Assembly (NCBI GenBank): GCA_963851215.1
Contig: CAWKOG010000014.1
Coordinates: 372,001-436,000, forward strand
Origin: DATKFM01 sp963851215
GTDB taxonomy: Bacteria > Pseudomonadota > Alphaproteobacteria > Dongiales > Dongiaceae
Length of the DNA: 64,000 bases
Direction of reading: 5' to 3'
Part shown: positions 9,607 through 18,847 of the stretch, one piece after another
How the letters are laid out: each line of letters begins with the position of its first letter
Numbering within the stretch: position 1 is the first letter of the stretch
Program-made: the position numbers and the translations under genes
Notes under the pieces: generated by a model
Database searches by the model: none
The model's input: the letters and a program-made list of their open reading frames with translations, nothing else
Told to the model about the DNA's origin: nothing

Positions 9607-10662
9607 TCAGCGCGGATCGCCGAACCTGGCCCGATTGGCATCCAGACGGCGCCGCCATTCTGCGTTCCCGGTTACCCGGCGCTGCACGATGCCTTGCGGT
9701 TCGCGCCCGTGCATCACGTCGAATACGGCCTTGATATCAAGGGCCCCGCAATTGGCGAAGAGTTCGTCTGTCATCGCCAGGCCGTGCGGTGCCAGAATGA
9801 CATTGTCCAGCGCAAGGAGGGGGTCATCGGCGCTGGGCGGCTCGGGATCAAAAACATCGATGCCGGCGCCTGCGATGCGGCCGGCCACGAGCACCTCGGT
9901 CAGTGCCTTCTGATCGACGATGGGACCGCGCGCCGTGTTTATGAGGTAGGCGCTGGGCTTCATGAGTGCGAGCCGCTCGGCGTTGACGAGACCGCGGGTT
10001 GCCGGCGACAGCGGGCAATTGACCGTCACGATATCGCTCTCGCGGAACACGGTCTCAAGGCTCACCAGCCGGACTCCGAGCTTCCGGGCATCAGCCTCGT
10101 TCAGGTTCGGGTCGTGGGCGATGAAGTTGAGCCCAAGGGGACGCATGATCTGCACCATGTCACCCCCGATGTTTCCGAGTCCGATGGACCCCAAGGTCTT
10201 GCCCGTCAGCCCAACACCTATATGTCCGGCGCGCAGTGCAAAACCCGCCGCTCCCTGACGCGCGAGCCGGTCCTTGGCCATGATTTTGCCGCTCAGGGCC
10301 AGGACGAATGTGAGGATGCCGACGGCGACGGGCCGGGCTACTCCGCCCGGCGTGATGACGGTGGCCACCCCTTCGTCCGCGAAGGCCTCTACGTCCACGG
10401 AGTCGTAACCCACGCCGAAGCGGGCGACGACACCAAGGCGCCGGCTTGACGGAAGGCTTGACGCCCGCATCTGAAACGCGAACAGAATCAGCGCGTCATA
10501 GTCTTCGAGCGCGCGCGCGGGAAGGACGTCTCCTTCCGCATCCACGTAGCCCACCTCGATGCGCGGATCGGAGAACAGCGGCGTCAGGTCGAAATCCGGG
10601 AACGCAGGACTGCCGTCGGGCTTGAGGAAGTCGGCGCTCAGCGCGACACGAAACTTTGTCAC
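9607..10662 (-). CDS. D-isomer-specific 2-hydroxyacid dehydrogenase
   Basis: A 351-residue NAD(P)-dependent dehydrogenase of the phosphoglycerate dehydrogenase/glyoxylate reductase type. Seen: RFGVGYDSVD (substrate loop), the Rossmann motif GSIGLGNIGGD (about residues 158-168), catalytic Arg in NTARGPIVDQ, Glu in DVFDPEPP and His in LAPHGLAM. It lies 64 bases downstream of the rhamnonate-dehydratase-like gene on the same strand, so they are probably one transcript. It may interconvert a 2-keto acid and 2-hydroxy acid produced in the pathway; the exact substrate is unknown. Confidence 0.9.
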   Translation of the reverse strand: MTKFRVALSADFLKPDGSPAFPDFDLTPLFSDPRIEVGYVDAEGDVLPARALEDYDALILFAFQMRASSLPSSRRLGVVARFGVGYDSVDVEAFADEGVATVITPGGVARPVAVGILTFVLALSGKIMAKDRLARQGAAGFALRAGHIGVGLTGKTLGSIGLGNIGGDMVQIMRPLGLNFIAHDPNLNEADARKLGVRLVSLETVFRESDIVTVNCPLSPATRGLVNAERLALMKPSAYLINTARGPIVDQKALTEVLVAGRIAGAGIDVFDPEPPSADDPLLALDNVILAPHGLAMTDELFANCGALDIKAVFDVMHGREPQGIVQRRVTGNAEWRRRLDANRARFGDPR

Positions 10663-10726
10663 GGACTTTATCCCCCTGGACAGATTTGCAATCGGCTGGT
10701 GGCAACGATCATTTGCGCCAAGCAGA

Positions 10727-11908
10727 TCAAGCAGCGAAGCGTTTCAGCCGGACGGCGTCGCGTCTCAGTTCGAGGCCCCATCCCGGAGCGTCGGAAAGCG
10801 TGATGGTGCCGTCAAGAGGCAGTGGTTCGCCATCGAACATGTTTCCGAAGACCGACGTGATCTCGTCGCCCTTTGGGCTGGTGATGCAATACTCTACGAA
10901 GGGGATGGCGGGCTGGGTCATGGCGAAGTGATAGCTATAGATACCTCCCGCATGCGGCACGACAGTCACGTCAAAGGCCGAAGCTAGCGCGGCGATACGA
11001 AGCGCCTCGCTGAACCCGCCCGCCCACATCAAGTCGGGCTGGACGATGTCTACCGACCGGTGCCGGATGAGCTCACGGAAGCCCCAACGGGTGTATTCGT
11101 GCTCGCCGGTCACCCAGCGCACCCACGGAGCCGCCGACCTTAGCTGTCGATAGCCCTCCCAGTCATCGGGATGCAACGCTTCTTCGATCCAATAGAGGCC
11201 ATAGGGCTCGACGGCACGGGCGAATTCCAGGGCGTAAGGCACATCGAGTGACATGAAACAGTCGATCATCAGGGGATAGTCGGAGCCAACAGCCTCGCGA
11301 TGGGCAGCGACGGCGCGCAGGTTCGCTGCCAAACCCTCCCGCCCGTCGGCCGGACCATAGGGAAAGGGCACCTTTGCTCCGAAGAATCCACGCTTCTTGA
11401 AGGTCGTCGGGTCGGGCCCTGTGCCATAGACCGCAATGCGCTCTCTGGTCGCTCCTCCCGCCAAGCGGTAAACCGGCTCCCCGCGCAGCCGGCCAAGAAG
11501 GTCCCACAGCGCCAGGTCGGCGACGCTGACCGCCATCAGGGCCACGCCCTTGCGGCCGTATGGCAGCGTGGCTCTGTACATCTGATCCCATAACCGCGCG
11601 ATGTCGCGCGGGTCGGCTCCGACAAGCAGGCCCGCTAGCCCTTGATCAATAATGGCGCATGCAGCGATGCCACCGCTACCGGTAGCTATGCCAACCGTCC
11701 CATCAGCGGACTCGATCTCCAACAGGATGCCGGCGGCCGCATCGCCGGTACCGGTCCTGAGATCGGTCCGGTCAGGGTATGTCGACATCGGGTTGGCTTG
11801 GCGCGCATCAACCAGCCAGTGGCCCGGTTCTCGCGCGGTGTAGTTGCCACCGGCGCCGAGGGATTCGATCACGTAGGAGCGCACAGCCGCGATGCGCCAT
11901 CTGCTCAT
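10727..11908 (-). CDS. Enolase-superfamily sugar-acid dehydratase, L-rhamnonate dehydratase-like
   Basis: A 393-residue mandelate racemase/muconate lactonizing enzyme-type protein. It resembles L-rhamnonate dehydratase over its whole length: ANPMSTYP near the start, LWDQMYRATLPYGRKG, ALWDLLGRLRGEPVYRLAGG, the metal ligands in MIDCFMSLD, YWIEEALHPDD and TGEHEYTRWGF, and the catalytic His in VPHAGGIYSYHF. Such enzymes dehydrate six-carbon sugar acids to 2-keto-3-deoxy acids. ATG 11908 is preferred over an in-frame ATG at 11938 because a purine-rich GCAGGGGG stands before it. It is divergent from the ABC binding-protein gene and next to the hydroxyacid dehydrogenase. Confidence 0.88.
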   Translation of the reverse strand: MSRWRIAAVRSYVIESLGAGGNYTAREPGHWLVDARQANPMSTYPDRTDLRTGTGDAAAGILLEIESADGTVGIATGSGGIAACAIIDQGLAGLLVGADPRDIARLWDQMYRATLPYGRKGVALMAVSVADLALWDLLGRLRGEPVYRLAGGATRERIAVYGTGPDPTTFKKRGFFGAKVPFPYGPADGREGLAANLRAVAAHREAVGSDYPLMIDCFMSLDVPYALEFARAVEPYGLYWIEEALHPDDWEGYRQLRSAAPWVRWVTGEHEYTRWGFRELIRHRSVDIVQPDLMWAGGFSEALRIAALASAFDVTVVPHAGGIYSYHFAMTQPAIPFVEYCITSPKGDEITSVFGNMFDGEPLPLDGTITLSDAPGWGLELRRDAVRLKRFAA

Positions 11909-12028
11909 GCCATGCCCCCTGCCACACAGCTTTGCCAAAAACAGCTAATCATAGACTGTCAAAGGACGGATGGTATATATTCTCTTGCGCTCGGCGTAGA
12001 TCGTGGCGCGTTCTGGGAGGACATAAGA

Positions 12029-13546
12029 ATGACGAAACTTGGGATTGGCGCCGCCTCGGCGGCGCTCTTGTTAGTGACATGCACAGTTATGCCTGCGGCG
12101 CAGGCAGCGGAGTGTCCGGTACTGGTCGGTCCCGATTGGAGTGGCGAGACGCTATCGCCTGATCCCGCCAGATTGCTGAGTATATCGGACGTTTATCATG
12201 CGCGCATGATCTATGAGCCCCTCGTCGCGGCCGATTCCGCGATGCAGCCGGTGCCGTGGCTCGCCGAATCGTGGGAGGTGAATGATACGGCCACGGAGTG
12301 GACATTCCATATCCGGCAGGGCGTGACATTCCACGACGGATCGCCGCTCACGGCCGATGACGTCGTCTACACATTCCGCCGCTTGCTCGACCCGGAAGTT
12401 GGCTCACCGGCGGCAAGTGAACTCGGCGCCATCAAGCCGGACGCGTTCAAGGCCGTCGACGCAGCAACCGTCAAGGTCACACTCGACTCGCCGATCGTCG
12501 AGCTGCCTGCCATTCTCGCAACCAAGCATGGGATGGTCGTGAAGAATGGCGCATCGTCCGACGACATCAGGTTCAAACCGAATGGCACCGGGCCGTTCAC
12601 GCTGGCCGAACTCACGATCGGACCGCTAAAGACCACCTTCACCCGTAACGCCAAGTACTGGCGCGAAGGTCTGCCCAAGTCCGAATGTCTTACCGTGACG
12701 GCAATCACCGAGCCGATCAGCCGTGTCGCCGCGCTCGAGTCGGGCGATGCGGACATCGTCCTTGTGGTGGATCCCGCGACGATCGGAACGCTCAAGGCGA
12801 ATCCCAATGTCACGCTGACCAAGGCCCCGGGCGGCACGGCGGTGACCATGGGAATGTTCATCGATGTTCCGCCATTCGATGATGTCCGGGTGCGACAGGC
12901 CATGAAGCTGGTCATCGACCGCCAAGCCATCGTCGATACCGCGCTTCTCGGTTTCGGGATACCCGGCAACGACAACCCGATCATGCCGACCTCGCCTGAC
13001 GCCTATCGCACCGACGTCATGCAACGCGACGTGGCCAAGGCGAAGCAGCTGCTTGCGGAGGCGGGCCATGCGGATGGGATCACCGTCGATCTGCATGCGG
13101 CCGACCTGATGCCGGGCACGATGGCCATGGTGCAGGCCTATCAGCAAATGGCGTCGGATGCCGGCATCAAGATCAACATCATCAACGAGTCGGCCGGCGA
13201 GTACTGGGACAACATCTGGCTGAAGCAGGCCTTCGCCGTCTCCAACTGGGGCATGCGGACGACACCGGCCGCGCTATCGGTCGCGTATCGCAAGGATGCG
13301 CCCTGGAACGAGACGCACTTCCGCCTCGACAAGTATGATGCCCTGCTCGATAAGGCGGCGACGACCTTGGATACTGACGCGCGCCGCAAGCTCTATCAGG
13401 AAGCACAGCAGCTCATTACCGAGGAAGGCGGCGTCATTATTCCAATGTTTGCCAACATCGTGGCCGCCACTCGTAAAGGCTGCGCCGGCTACACACCGGC
13501 GTCCGACCACAATCGGCCCGACTTCTCGGAGATTGCCTGCGACTGA
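12029..13546 (+). CDS. ABC transporter periplasmic substrate-binding protein, peptide/opine (DppA/OppA) type
   Basis: A 505-residue exported binding protein of the SBP_bac_5 family. Seen: a signal peptide at residues 1-27 (basic start, hydrophobic core, AQAAE cleavage site), then the family core: YEPLV, ESWEVNDTATEWTFHIRQGV, FHDGSPLTADDVVYTFRR, and VRQAMKLVIDRQAIV. Start ATG 12029 has GGGAGG 12 bases upstream. It is transcribed opposite to the dehydratase at 11908 and is convergent with the permease and ATPase genes at 15.9-19.8 kb, which complete the importer. The presence of a peptide-type importer beside sugar-acid enzymes suggests a conjugated substrate. Confidence 0.92.
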   Translation: MTKLGIGAASAALLLVTCTVMPAAQAAECPVLVGPDWSGETLSPDPARLLSISDVYHARMIYEPLVAADSAMQPVPWLAESWEVNDTATEWTFHIRQGVTFHDGSPLTADDVVYTFRRLLDPEVGSPAASELGAIKPDAFKAVDAATVKVTLDSPIVELPAILATKHGMVVKNGASSDDIRFKPNGTGPFTLAELTIGPLKTTFTRNAKYWREGLPKSECLTVTAITEPISRVAALESGDADIVLVVDPATIGTLKANPNVTLTKAPGGTAVTMGMFIDVPPFDDVRVRQAMKLVIDRQAIVDTALLGFGIPGNDNPIMPTSPDAYRTDVMQRDVAKAKQLLAEAGHADGITVDLHAADLMPGTMAMVQAYQQMASDAGIKINIINESAGEYWDNIWLKQAFAVSNWGMRTTPAALSVAYRKDAPWNETHFRLDKYDALLDKAATTLDTDARRKLYQEAQQLITEEGGVIIPMFANIVAATRKGCAGYTPASDHNRPDFSEIACD

Positions 13547-13569
13547 TCGCATCAATCACCGAACATGCG

Positions 13570-13604
13570 AAGGGAGCACGGCAACGTGCTCCCTTTCTTT
13601 TTGG
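13570..13604. terminator. Rho-independent terminator
   Basis: A perfect 11-base stem (AAGGGAGCACG / CGTGCTCCCTT) with a GCAA tetraloop, followed by TCTTTTT. It lies 24 bases after the binding-protein stop and 20 bases before the end of the convergent aldolase gene. The T-run serves the forward gene best. Confidence 0.9.
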
Positions 13605-13624
13605 GCAACAGGATCAGCGACCCG

Positions 13625-14410
13625 TCAGGCCAGGCGGGCGCAACGACGGCGTACATCGGCAGTGGCCAGCGCGACGGCATCGCGCAACGTCCCGGTGTCG
13701 GCGCCGCACATGATGATGCTGGCGCCGAGCCGGACCATATCTTCGAGCTCGCCCGTCGAGCCGACGTCCCACACAAATTGCTTGCCGTGGTTGCGGCATG
13801 CGGCGGCGAGGGCATGAGTCGCCTCGAGCAATCGCGGGTCGTCGTAACTGCCGGGAATGCCGAGGTCGACACTGAGGTCGACATGGCCCAGATAGAGGCA
13901 ATCGACGCCATCGACAGCGGCGATTGCGTCGGCATTGGCAACGCCCACGCGGGTTTCCAGGAGGGCGATCATCGTGGTCGCCTCATCCTCCGCCAAAAGT
14001 TTCGGCCCTAAGGCACCGTCCGTAAAACGATCGTAGAAGTGTTGCGTGGTCACCCCGCGGATGCCGCGCGGCCTGTACTTCATGCAGGCGACGATCTCGC
14101 GAGCCTCTTCCGCCGTGTCCACCATCTGAAACATCAGCGATTTGGCGCCGATGTCCAGCGCGCGGGCAATATCCTGGTACTGCTTCGACGGTGGGCGAAC
14201 GATGGTTGCGAGCCCGGCTGCTTCAGCGGATCGAAGAGCGGCTCTGATCGTCTCGAAGCCGAGCCCCGAATGTTCCATGTCGAACGTGACGAGATCACAA
14301 TTGGCCGCCTTCAGAATGTGGCCGATTGCCGGCGTCATGAATTCGTTGACCCAGAAGCCGACTTTGACTTCGCGGCGCATCAACAAGTCACGCAAGGTCG
14401 GTTGTATCAT
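13625..14410 (-). CDS. HpcH/HpaI-type class II aldolase (2-keto-3-deoxy sugar-acid aldolase)
   Basis: A 261-residue metal-dependent pyruvate aldolase like RhmA (2-keto-3-deoxy-L-rhamnonate aldolase) and HpcH. Seen: catalytic His in TFDMEHSGLG, Arg in IVRPPSK, metal ligands Glu in IALLETRVGV and Asp in YLGHVDLSVDLG. It would split a 2-keto-3-deoxy acid into pyruvate plus an aldehyde, the natural step after the nearby dehydratases. ATG 14410 has AGGAGAG 8 bases upstream; an in-frame start at 14431 is less likely. It is the last gene of the leftward transcript and ends just before the terminator at 13570-13604. Confidence 0.9.
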   Translation of the reverse strand: MIQPTLRDLLMRREVKVGFWVNEFMTPAIGHILKAANCDLVTFDMEHSGLGFETIRAALRSAEAAGLATIVRPPSKQYQDIARALDIGAKSLMFQMVDTAEEAREIVACMKYRPRGIRGVTTQHFYDRFTDGALGPKLLAEDEATTMIALLETRVGVANADAIAAVDGVDCLYLGHVDLSVDLGIPGSYDDPRLLEATHALAAACRNHGKQFVWDVGSTGELEDMVRLGASIIMCGADTGTLRDAVALATADVRRRCARLA

Positions 14411-14446
14411 CGCAACCACTCTCCTCTGCACTGTTCTTTCTCGCGT

Positions 14447-15766
14447 TCACACCGGAACATGTTTCGCCGTGTCTCGGTTAAGGTCACCAGCACGTCCGTC
14501 AGTCCAGACGACCTTGCCGTCCTTGAAGACGCACTCAATGTCACGCAAGGCGCCGAGATCGCCGATCGGGTCGCGGCGGAGCACGACGAGATCCGCCCGA
14601 AGACCTTCGCGGACCATTCCAAGCTCTTTTTCCAAGCGCAGCGCCCGCGCGCAGTTGCCGGTCGCTGCGGTGATGACTTCCAACCTCGACATCCCGAGGG
14701 CTTCCAGATTGCGCAGTTCCCGGTGCAGCATGATGCCGCCGAACTGCATGTCGGTGCCCGCTATCAGAACGCCCCCCAGCTCGCGAAATCGCCGCATCCA
14801 TTCCATTCGCTGTTTGTTAGCGGCTCTTCCGTAGTCCAGATCCTCCTGCGTCCAACCGCCTTGCAGGCGCCGGGTGAAATCGTGAAATGCCTGCCGCTCC
14901 CCGTCTCCAAACAGCGTTGCGAAATCGCTGTCGGCTTCCAGTTCCGCAGCACCGTCACCCACCTGAAACTGCGTAATCACCTGCATGCCGCAATAGATAA
15001 CGCCATGCTTGACCATGGCTTCCATGATGCCTTGTGTCGCTTGCCAATCGATGGACGCCCAGGCGCGGGACGTGAGGGCCAGACGGTCTGCAATGCTTGT
15101 ATAGCGAAGCAGCCGATCCCTTGGGTACAGCTTGCTCTCATAGACACGAGAGCTGGTGTGCAGCTCGTCGATTCCGAGCGCTGCAGCTTCCCTGCCATCC
15201 ACTTCCCAAGTCTGACCAACAACCGGCCGCCCATGCGCATGGGCAACCTCGATGACGGCCCGCATCACCGGTGCCGTGACGCGCTGTGTCAGAATGAGCG
15301 CTTCCAGATCATGTTCCCGGATCAGCCGTTCAGCCGTCGCAGCCGCTTCAGCCGGCGTGCCAACGGCGACGCTCCACTCCGGATAGGCCGGCGGCGGCTG
15401 ATCGATCATGGGGCCACAGGAGAGAATGCGAGGCCCGATCAATTCGCCTCCAGCGATACGCTTGCGCAGCCGCTCCACGGTACTTTGATCGAGGCCCGCA
15501 AACCGGATTGTGGTAACGCCGTTCTTCACATAGGCGCGCATGTCCGCATCAAACGCCGCATGGGTGTGCGCCTCGATGAGGCCGGGGGTGATGGTTCTAC
15601 CCCGAAGCGGCCAACGTTGCGCCGGCCGACCCTTAAACCGGTCCGTTTTGGGACCGGCATAGCTGATGCAGCTTCCCTCGAGGACCACCATCGAATCCTC
15701 GATCGCCGGCGCGCCACTTCCGTCGATCAGATCGGCACCTTCGAGCACCAGGAGATCCGAAGACAT
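14447..15766 (-). CDS. Amidohydrolase-family (imidazolonepropionase-like) metal hydrolase
   Basis: A 439-residue amidohydrolase. Seen: the metal motif GLIEAHTHA (HxH, about residue 70), GVTTIRFAGL typical of prolidase/imidazolonepropionase-like members, a His in GRPVVGQTWEV context and IDELHTSSR, GVLIAGTDMQ with the late metal-ligand Asp, and the C-terminal urease-like strand LRADLVVLRRDPI. It probably hydrolyses an amide, lactone or dipeptide bond in the cytosol. ATG 15766 follows AAGGGA. It sits between the aldolase and the transporter ATPase on the same strand, which suggests it processes an imported conjugate. Confidence 0.87.
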   Translation of the reverse strand: MSSDLLVLEGADLIDGSGAPAIEDSMVVLEGSCISYAGPKTDRFKGRPAQRWPLRGRTITPGLIEAHTHAAFDADMRAYVKNGVTTIRFAGLDQSTVERLRKRIAGGELIGPRILSCGPMIDQPPPAYPEWSVAVGTPAEAAATAERLIREHDLEALILTQRVTAPVMRAVIEVAHAHGRPVVGQTWEVDGREAAALGIDELHTSSRVYESKLYPRDRLLRYTSIADRLALTSRAWASIDWQATQGIMEAMVKHGVIYCGMQVITQFQVGDGAAELEADSDFATLFGDGERQAFHDFTRRLQGGWTQEDLDYGRAANKQRMEWMRRFRELGGVLIAGTDMQFGGIMLHRELRNLEALGMSRLEVITAATGNCARALRLEKELGMVREGLRADLVVLRRDPIGDLGALRDIECVFKDGKVVWTDGRAGDLNRDTAKHVPV

Positions 15767-15859
15767 CAAGTATCCCTTCGCGGCCTCGTACGACCCTCGC
15801 TGCGCGTTACCGGGAGTGCCAAGTCGAAGGCCGCCGAACTATCTGAGGTGGCGAGTTTC

Positions 15860-17941
15860 TCATCTCGTATGCTCACCCGTTGTTTGCTGCCCGGGTTCGG
15901 CCGAGTGCCACTGCATGCCACTACGGTTCGCCATTCCAGTAAGTTCGTCCAAGGGGATGTGGCAACGGATGCGATGCTGGGCGGCGGCGTCTCGCCAGGG
16001 TGGCGACTGCTCCTCGCAGAGGCGGCCGAGCTGCCACGCGCATCGGCCGGCGAAGACACAGCCGGACGTCTCGGTCGAACTCTTTTCCGTTTTCGGTTGA
16101 GCGCGTCGCTTGCGTACAACGTGGATGCTGGGAACCGCCATTAAGAGTTCGTAGGTATAGGGGTGGAACGGCGGCGTGAAGATGTCCTCTACGCCGCCGA
16201 CCTCCATGAGTTGACCACGGAACAGGACACCGACGCGATCGGCCAGAGTCCGCACAACTGCCAGATCATGCGAGATGAACAGCATGGAGAGGTGATGCTC
16301 CTGCCGCAACTGCTGTAGCAATGCCAGGACATTGGCTTGCACCGATACGTCGAGTCCGGAAAGAATCTCGTCGCAGAGCAGGAGCTTCGATTCTGCCACC
16401 AGCGCTCGCGCTACGGCGACCCGCTGACGCTCGCCGCCGGAAAGCTGATCCGGATAGCGCGTGGCATAGCCGACGTCGAGGCGCACATCCTCGAGTGCGC
16501 GGGTAACTCGCTTATCGACAGCGGCGCGATCGAGATTGAAGAAAACTTCGAGCGGCCGCGCCAGGATGGCCCCGATCCGTGTGCGCGGGTTCAAGGAAGC
16601 GTCGGGATTCTGAAAAATGTACTGAATGCGGCGCCGCAGTTCGCGTGATCGCGCGGCAACAAGGGCGGGCAAGACCTGGCCTTCGAACTGTATGCTGCCT
16701 GCCCGCGGGGCAAGAAGGCCGCTCACCGCCCGCGCTACGGTGGATTTGCCGCTGCCGGATTCACCGACCAGGGCAAAGGTCTCGCCCGCCTTGATCGCAA
16801 AGGATAGATCCTGCACGACATTGTAGATCGATGATCCCGGAAAAATCGCGCTGCGCCTGCTTGCACCATAGCCGAGACTTACGCCGTCGAGACTGAGGAT
16901 GTGATCGGGCGCAATTCGTTTCTCAGCGTTCAACGCCTGTCCGTTCGCGGCGATCGCCTGCGGCGGAGGCAAGGCGCGCCAACGGCGGCAAGCCACAACG
17001 TGGCCGTCAGCGACCGCATCGGGCCGCTGTACTTCCGTCGCGCAAATGGCTTCGGCGAAATCGCAGCGCGGTTGGAAGGGGCAGCCCGGGGGCAGCTCGT
17101 TTCGCTTTAGCAGACCCCGCAGCATAGGGCCGGCCGGCTTGTCGGCTTTTTCGATCTGCGGGATCGATGCGATAAGGCCGCGCGTATAGGGATGCCGTGG
17201 CTCCGCGAAGAGGACTGCCGTCGGCGCGATCTCGGCCATTCGCCCGGCATACATGACGCCAACCCGGTCTGCGATCTGCGCGAGCACGCCAAGGTCATGC
17301 GTGACGTACAGCATGGACATGCCGAGCCGGGCCCGCAGGTCCGCGAGCAGCTCGATGATCTGCTCCTGAGTCGTGACGTCAAGGCCGGTGGTCGGTTCAT
17401 CGAGCACGAGGAGATCGGGCTTGCAGGCCAGCGCCATGGCAATGCAAACACGTTGCTGCTGGCCGCCCGAGAGCTGGTGCGGGTAACGCCGCCCGATCGC
17501 CTCGGGGTCGGGCAATCCCACCATGCGGAATAGCTCGGTAATGTAAGTCGCCTCTGAGCCGCTTTCGGCCTGGTGAAACTGCAGCACCTCGGCGATTTGA
17601 GCTCCAACTCTCATGCCCGGGCTGAGGGCCGTCGTCGGATTCTGCGGCACCAAGCTCACCCGGTTGCCGCGCAGGCGGTCGAGCGCCGGCCGCTCCAGAC
17701 GCAGCAAATCGGTGCCTTGGAAAAGTACCTGGCCTCCTTCGACCCGGCTGTTCCCGCGGCGGTATCCGAGGAGCTGATACGCTACGGTCGACTTGCCGCA
17801 TCCGGACTCGCCGACCAAACCCAGTGCTTCGCCGCGACGGATCGTGAAGCTTACGCCGTGCAGCACGCGCAACCAGCCTTCGCCGTGCCGGTAGGCGACA
17901 TCGAGGTCGATGACCTCGACGAGGGGGGATGTAGTAGTCAC
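15860..17941 (-). CDS. Fused double ATP-binding subunit of peptide/opine-type ABC importer (DppD-DppF fusion)
   Basis: A 693-residue cytosolic protein with two complete nucleotide-binding domains. First: Walker A GLVGESGCGKST, signature LSGGQQQRV, Walker B LLVLDEPTTGLD, followed by the oligopeptide-transporter C-terminal cysteine motif (PGCPFQPRCDFAEAIC). Second: Walker A ALVGESGSGKST, signature LSGGERQRV, Walker B LLLCDEILSGLD, and another Cys-containing tail (CVFAGRCAWQLGRLC). The start GTG 17941 overlaps the TGA of the permease gene (GTGA), so they are coupled. Such fusions replace separate DppD and DppF. It powers the importer formed with the genes at 17.9-19.8 kb and 12.0 kb. Confidence 0.93.
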   Translation of the reverse strand: MTTTSPLVEVIDLDVAYRHGEGWLRVLHGVSFTIRRGEALGLVGESGCGKSTVAYQLLGYRRGNSRVEGGQVLFQGTDLLRLERPALDRLRGNRVSLVPQNPTTALSPGMRVGAQIAEVLQFHQAESGSEATYITELFRMVGLPDPEAIGRRYPHQLSGGQQQRVCIAMALACKPDLLVLDEPTTGLDVTTQEQIIELLADLRARLGMSMLYVTHDLGVLAQIADRVGVMYAGRMAEIAPTAVLFAEPRHPYTRGLIASIPQIEKADKPAGPMLRGLLKRNELPPGCPFQPRCDFAEAICATEVQRPDAVADGHVVACRRWRALPPPQAIAANGQALNAEKRIAPDHILSLDGVSLGYGASRRSAIFPGSSIYNVVQDLSFAIKAGETFALVGESGSGKSTVARAVSGLLAPRAGSIQFEGQVLPALVAARSRELRRRIQYIFQNPDASLNPRTRIGAILARPLEVFFNLDRAAVDKRVTRALEDVRLDVGYATRYPDQLSGGERQRVAVARALVAESKLLLCDEILSGLDVSVQANVLALLQQLRQEHHLSMLFISHDLAVVRTLADRVGVLFRGQLMEVGGVEDIFTPPFHPYTYELLMAVPSIHVVRKRRAQPKTEKSSTETSGCVFAGRCAWQLGRLCEEQSPPWRDAAAQHRIRCHIPLDELTGMANRSGMQWHSAEPGQQTTGEHTR

Positions 17942-18824
17942 TTGTCGGCTAGACGCACGGTACGGCCGAGAATACGCGCGAGCCCCTCCGTAAATAAGTT
18001 CAGGCCAACCACGAGCGTGGCGAGCATCAGACCGGGGCCGACCACGGTAATCGGCGAAAAGATGATCAGCGAACGATTCTCGCTCATCATGAGCCCCCAT
18101 TCGGGCGTCGGCGGGCGCATGCCGAACCCGAGGAACCCTAGCGACCCGATCAACACGGGCGCGTAGCCGGCGCGCAGCGCGAATTCGACCAGCAGCACGC
18201 TTGTGGCGTTGGGAAGCAGCTCGCGCCGCATAACCGACCAGGCGCTTTCCCCCGCAGCCGGGCTACGGTCACGAAATCGCGCGTGACGATATCCAATGCT
18301 GCCGCGCGTGCCATACGCGCGATGCGTGGCGCATAAATAAAGGCGATTACCAGGATCACCAGCAATGGGTTGCCGGAAAGGTCCGGCCCCGCAGCCACGA
18401 TCGCAATCAGCGCCAGGACCAGGAAGGGAATGCTGATGATCGCCTCTAGCACGCGCTGCAAAATCTCGTCGATCCAGCCACGCACATAGCCCGAAAGCAA
18501 CCCGACGATCGCACCGATGACGAGGCCGAGAAAAGTACCTGATAGTGACAGCAGGATCACGATATGGCTGCCATGCACCGCCCGGCTGAATACGTCACGC
18601 CCAAGCTGGTCCACACCGAACAGATGCTCCCAGCTCATGCCGGAGAGCGGAGGGCCGGTTCCAATCTGCGACGCGCCGTATGGCGCCCAGAAGGGGCCGG
18701 TAGCGGCGACGACAAAATGCAGCAGAAGAATGACCGCCCCGATGCGGAAACTCATCGGCGTGCGCCGCCACCGCGCCCTGAAACGGGCCGCTTTCAGCGT
18801 ACTTTGGCTGGATGCCATCACCAT
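17938..18824 (-). pseudogene. ABC transporter permease, DppC type, with one-base frameshift
   Basis: The N-terminal part (18824 to about 18255) has the OppC-like start and membrane segments, with HLFGVDQLGRDVFSRAVHG and DFVTVARLRG. Then the frame changes and the remainder reads ESAWSVMRRELLPNATSVLL, through GSLGFLGFG and PEWGLMMSENR, to the TGA at 17938-17940. The break lies in a run of five C (18249-18253, G on the coding strand); six would restore G-E-S and one protein of about 295 residues. The EAA loop region is right at the break, so the importer would fail if the shift is real. A homopolymer miscall is the simplest alternative. Confidence 0.85.
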
Positions 18825-18847
18825 CCTAGTGCACGTTGTTCCTGTGT

